NCBI GenBank assembly: GCA_937935205.1
Contig: CALGXU010000108.1
Coordinates: 1-6,083, forward strand
Source: an uncultured Rothia sp.
GTDB lineage: Bacteria > Actinomycetota > Actinomycetes > Actinomycetales > Micrococcaceae
Direction: 5' to 3'
Length of the DNA stretch: 6,083 nucleotides
The position numbers were made by a program, and so were the translations under genes. This document shows, one piece after another, positions 4,674 to 6,083 of the stretch. The notes below the pieces were generated by a model. That model saw only the letters and a list, made by a program, of their open reading frames with translations, was not told where the DNA came from and did not search any database. Position 1 is the stretch's first letter. Each line of letters starts with the position of its first letter.

Positions 4674-5582
4674 TTAGCAGTTCTCTGCGACAAAGTCCTT
4701 CAGCCAAGCGCGCAGGTCGTCACCGAACTCGGGACGCTCAGCAGCAAGAATAACGTTTGCCTTCAGGTAGGACAGCTTGTCACCGGTGTCGAAACGGCGG
4801 CCAGAGAAGACCACACCGTAGACACCTTCGCCTTCGCCTTCGCCCTGAGCCAGGGTCTGCAGAGCGTCAGTCAGCTGAATTTCGCCGCCGCGGCCCGGAG
4901 CGGTGTTCTCCAGAACCTCGAAGACCTTCGAGCTCAGAACGTAACGACCAATCACAGCGTAGTTCGAGGGAGCCTCATCAGCTGCAGGCTTCTCAACCAG
5001 ACCGGTGATTTTAACGAAACCGTCCTCGCCCTCAACAGCCTCAATAGCAGCTGCACCGTAAGCGGAAATAGCCTCGCGGGGAACCTCCATCAGAGCAACG
5101 ACGGAACCGCCGGTACGCTCCTGGACCTCCACCATGCGAGTGAGCAGGTCTTCCTTCTCGTCAATCAGGTCATCGCCGAGCAGAACAGCGAATGCTTCAT
5201 CGCCGACGTGGCGCTTTGCGCGCAGAACAGCGTGGCCCAGACCCTTGGGGTCACCCTGACGCACGTAGTGCAGGTCGCCGCCCATCTCATTGGTAGCTAC
5301 CACGGATGCGAGCAAGGCGTCCTTACCTTGCTCAGCGAGCTGCTGCTCCAGAACGGGAACGCGGTCAAAGTGATCCTCGAGAGCGCGCTTGTTACGGCCG
5401 GTAATCATCAGAACGTCGTTCAGACCGGCACGAATTGCTTCCTCCACCACGTACTGAATCGCGGGGCGATCGACGACGGGGAGCATTTCCTTGGGGGTTG
5501 CCTTCGTTGCGGGCAGGAATCGGGTGCCCAGACCAGCAGCAGGAATAACTGCCTTAGTAACAGACTTAATTTCAGTAGCCAT
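4674..5582 (-). CDS. galU: UTP-glucose-1-phosphate uridylyltransferase (UDP-glucose pyrophosphorylase)
   Basis: Makes UDP-glucose and pyrophosphate from UTP and glucose-1-phosphate, feeding cell-wall polysaccharides, glycolipids, galactose metabolism and trehalose/glycogen synthesis in the cytoplasm. The 302-residue length is normal. The nucleotide-binding signature P-A-A-G-L-G-T-R-F-L-P-A-T-K at 14-27 is followed by P-K-E-M-L-P (30-35). Other family marks are the G-D-D-L-I-D metal/substrate segment (136-141), V-E-K-P (196-199), G-R-G-G-E-I-Q-L-T-D (230-239) and F-D-T-G-D-K (264-269). The start is the first ATG, immediately before the fold begins. No ribosome site is present; a TATTCT box 6 nt upstream suggests leaderless translation. 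It is divergent from the cyclo-ligase-like gene, an arrangement also found in mycobacteria. One oddity is a short (Gly-Glu)3 run at 248-253 encoded by a hexanucleotide repeat. Confidence 0.96.
   Translation of the reverse strand: MATEIKSVTKAVIPAAGLGTRFLPATKATPKEMLPVVDRPAIQYVVEEAIRAGLNDVLMITGRNKRALEDHFDRVPVLEQQLAEQGKDALLASVVATNEMGGDLHYVRQGDPKGLGHAVLRAKRHVGDEAFAVLLGDDLIDEKEDLLTRMVEVQERTGGSVVALMEVPREAISAYGAAAIEAVEGEDGFVKITGLVEKPAADEAPSNYAVIGRYVLSSKVFEVLENTAPGRGGEIQLTDALQTLAQGEGEGEGVYGVVFSGRRFDTGDKLSYLKANVILAAERPEFGDDLRAWLKDFVAENC
4825..4842. repeat. Hexanucleotide repeat inside galU
   Basis: CCTTCG occurs three times in tandem, coding for the alternating Gly-Glu run of GalU near residues 248-253. 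Being 6 bp, gain or loss of a unit would keep the frame and change a surface loop by two residues. Confidence 0.7.
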
Positions 5583-5588
5583 GCCACA

Positions 5589-5594
5589 AGAATA
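5589..5594 (-). promoter_or_regulatory. Candidate -10 box for a leaderless galU mRNA
   Basis: On the minus strand TATTCT (TANNNT) ends exactly 6 nt (TGTGGC) before the galU ATG, so transcription would start at the ATG. No convincing -35 lies 16-19 nt upstream. AGGG further up is about 13 nt or more from the ATG, too far for a ribosome binding site. Confidence 0.5.
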
Positions 5595-5743
5595 CCCTAA
5601 GTTGTAAAGTACTTAAGGCGATTTATCGAGACTATGACATGAAAAAATCTTCAACGTGACTAACTACATATCAGTGAAGGTACATTCTTAGGGGTGCGGA
5701 GAAAATACGCCCCGTTCCGCTCAACGCTATTCTTCACAAACCC

Positions 5744-5749
5744 TATACT
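5744..5749 (+). promoter_or_regulatory. Candidate -10 box for the cyclo-ligase-like gene
   Basis: TATACT is a strong TANNNT -10 box pointing rightward within the divergent region, followed by an A run. The predicted start is near 5756; an in-frame GTG (5755-5757) and ATG (5764-5766) lie right there. No clear -35 is visible. If the gene starts at 5911 the leader would be about 155 nt. Confidence 0.45.
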
Positions 5750-5845
5750 AAAAAGTGGAATCTATGCCCCGGCAGATTAGGCCGCTTTTCGCCGCCCACA
5801 AGGATATTTTCGCACCGCCTCGAACACCCTCAGCGCGGAGGAACC

Positions 5846-6064
5846 ATGACCCAAACCAGCTCATCTCCGCCCCCTATAAGACCTCACCCGCAATACCGAT
5901 GGGACACACCATGCCTCTCAATACCACAGCCGCCACCAGCAACTCCGACGCCGGAGCCAGCGCAGACGATATCGCCCTGGATAAAGATATTCTCCGCTCC
6001 CAAATCCGCCCGCACCGCCTCACCGCACGCAGCCACCGCGGCGAACACGGACAGCAGCGGATGA
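5846..6064 (+). other. Short reading frame with a strong ribosome site, out of frame with the cyclo-ligase-like gene
   Basis: The ATG at 5846 follows GGAGG (5837-5841) at 4 nt, the best ribosome site in the window. The 72-residue frame is Pro/Ser/Thr-rich with no recognisable domain and overlaps the start of the next gene in another frame, so the protein itself is probably not real. It may be a translated leader peptide, or the true start of the enzyme if an extra C in the run at 5870-5874 joined the frames. Confidence 0.2.
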
Positions 6065-6083
6065 CTAACCTTTTCAGATCGGA
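5911..6083 (+). CDS. Probable 5-formyltetrahydrofolate cyclo-ligase, N-terminus only
   Basis: The family converts 5-formyltetrahydrofolate to 5,10-methenyltetrahydrofolate with ATP, returning folate to the one-carbon pool in the cytoplasm. Only 57 codons are in the window. After a low-complexity leader, residues about 24-35 read D-K-D-I-L-R-S-Q-I-R-P-H, followed by R-L-T-A-R-S, matching the typical N-terminal K-x-x-L-R-x-x-I-R-x-x-R helix. The catalytic core lies beyond the edge. Position, divergent from galU, matches the mycobacterial arrangement (Rv0992c beside galU). The start is uncertain: in-frame candidates are GTG 5755, ATG 5764, ATG 5899 and ATG 5911. I chose 5911 because codons before it are less GC-rich at third positions and include rare AGG and CGA, while those after it look like the other genes. 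No ribosome site precedes 5911. Confidence 0.55.
   Translation, partial: MPLNTTAATSNSDAGASADDIALDKDILRSQIRPHRLTARSHRGEHGQQRMTNLFRS

Noticed and set aside
4464..5600. A 378-codon open frame on the plus strand covering and exceeding galU
   Set aside because: galU on the other strand is unambiguous; this frame has no recognisable motif and no ribosome site.
5692..5715. GGGG-T-GCG / CGCCCC hairpin in the divergent region as a regulatory structure
   Set aside because: The stem is short, contains a bulge, and lies upstream of the predicted transcription start of the rightward gene.

Overview
The window looks like chromosomal DNA from a fairly high-GC actinobacterium of the Micrococcaceae. Rothia, and specifically R. 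mucilaginosa, is my best guess, from protein style and gene content rather than any search. Support for this comes from galU divergent from a 5-formyltetrahydrofolate cyclo-ligase-like gene, an actinobacterial SepX/GlpR-type divisome protein, a LysR-type effector-domain protein without a helix-turn-helix, and TANNNT -10 boxes placed for leaderless mRNAs.

Layout from left to right. Positions 1-2206 carry three leftward genes: a Nudix hydrolase cut by the window edge (1-404), an HTH-less LysR-substrate-binding-domain protein with a basic tail (431-1609), and a small DedA/VTT-like membrane protein (1706-2206). Positions 2207-2701 have no convincing protein gene but are rich in signals: an AT-only tract, an 18-bp inverted repeat in a possible promoter, a candidate rightward structured RNA ending in a strong intrinsic terminator, a 13-bp tandem repeat array, and the leftward terminator of the next gene. 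Positions 2702-4369 encode the SepX/GlpR-like protein (leftward). Positions 4370-4673 are non-coding, with a promoter and several small palindromes. Positions 4674-5582 encode GalU (leftward). Positions 5583-5910 form a divergent control region. From about 5911 to the right edge runs the start of the cyclo-ligase-like gene (rightward).

Functional links: GalU makes UDP-glucose for envelope and storage polysaccharides, and SepX/GlpR proteins act at the divisome, so the right half is an envelope and cell-division neighbourhood. In several actinobacteria, as I recall, galU is followed by a moeA/glp-type gene, rimJ and then the sepX/glpR homologue. Here both intermediate genes are absent. The left half (DedA-like, LysR-like, Nudix) reads in one direction, but each gene seems able to carry its own promoter.

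The most unusual elements are the structured RNA candidate with the adjacent 13-bp array, the missing Glp partner beside SepX, the repeated exact leaderless-promoter geometry, and the uncertain start of the cyclo-ligase gene. I do not see a clearly new multi-gene system.
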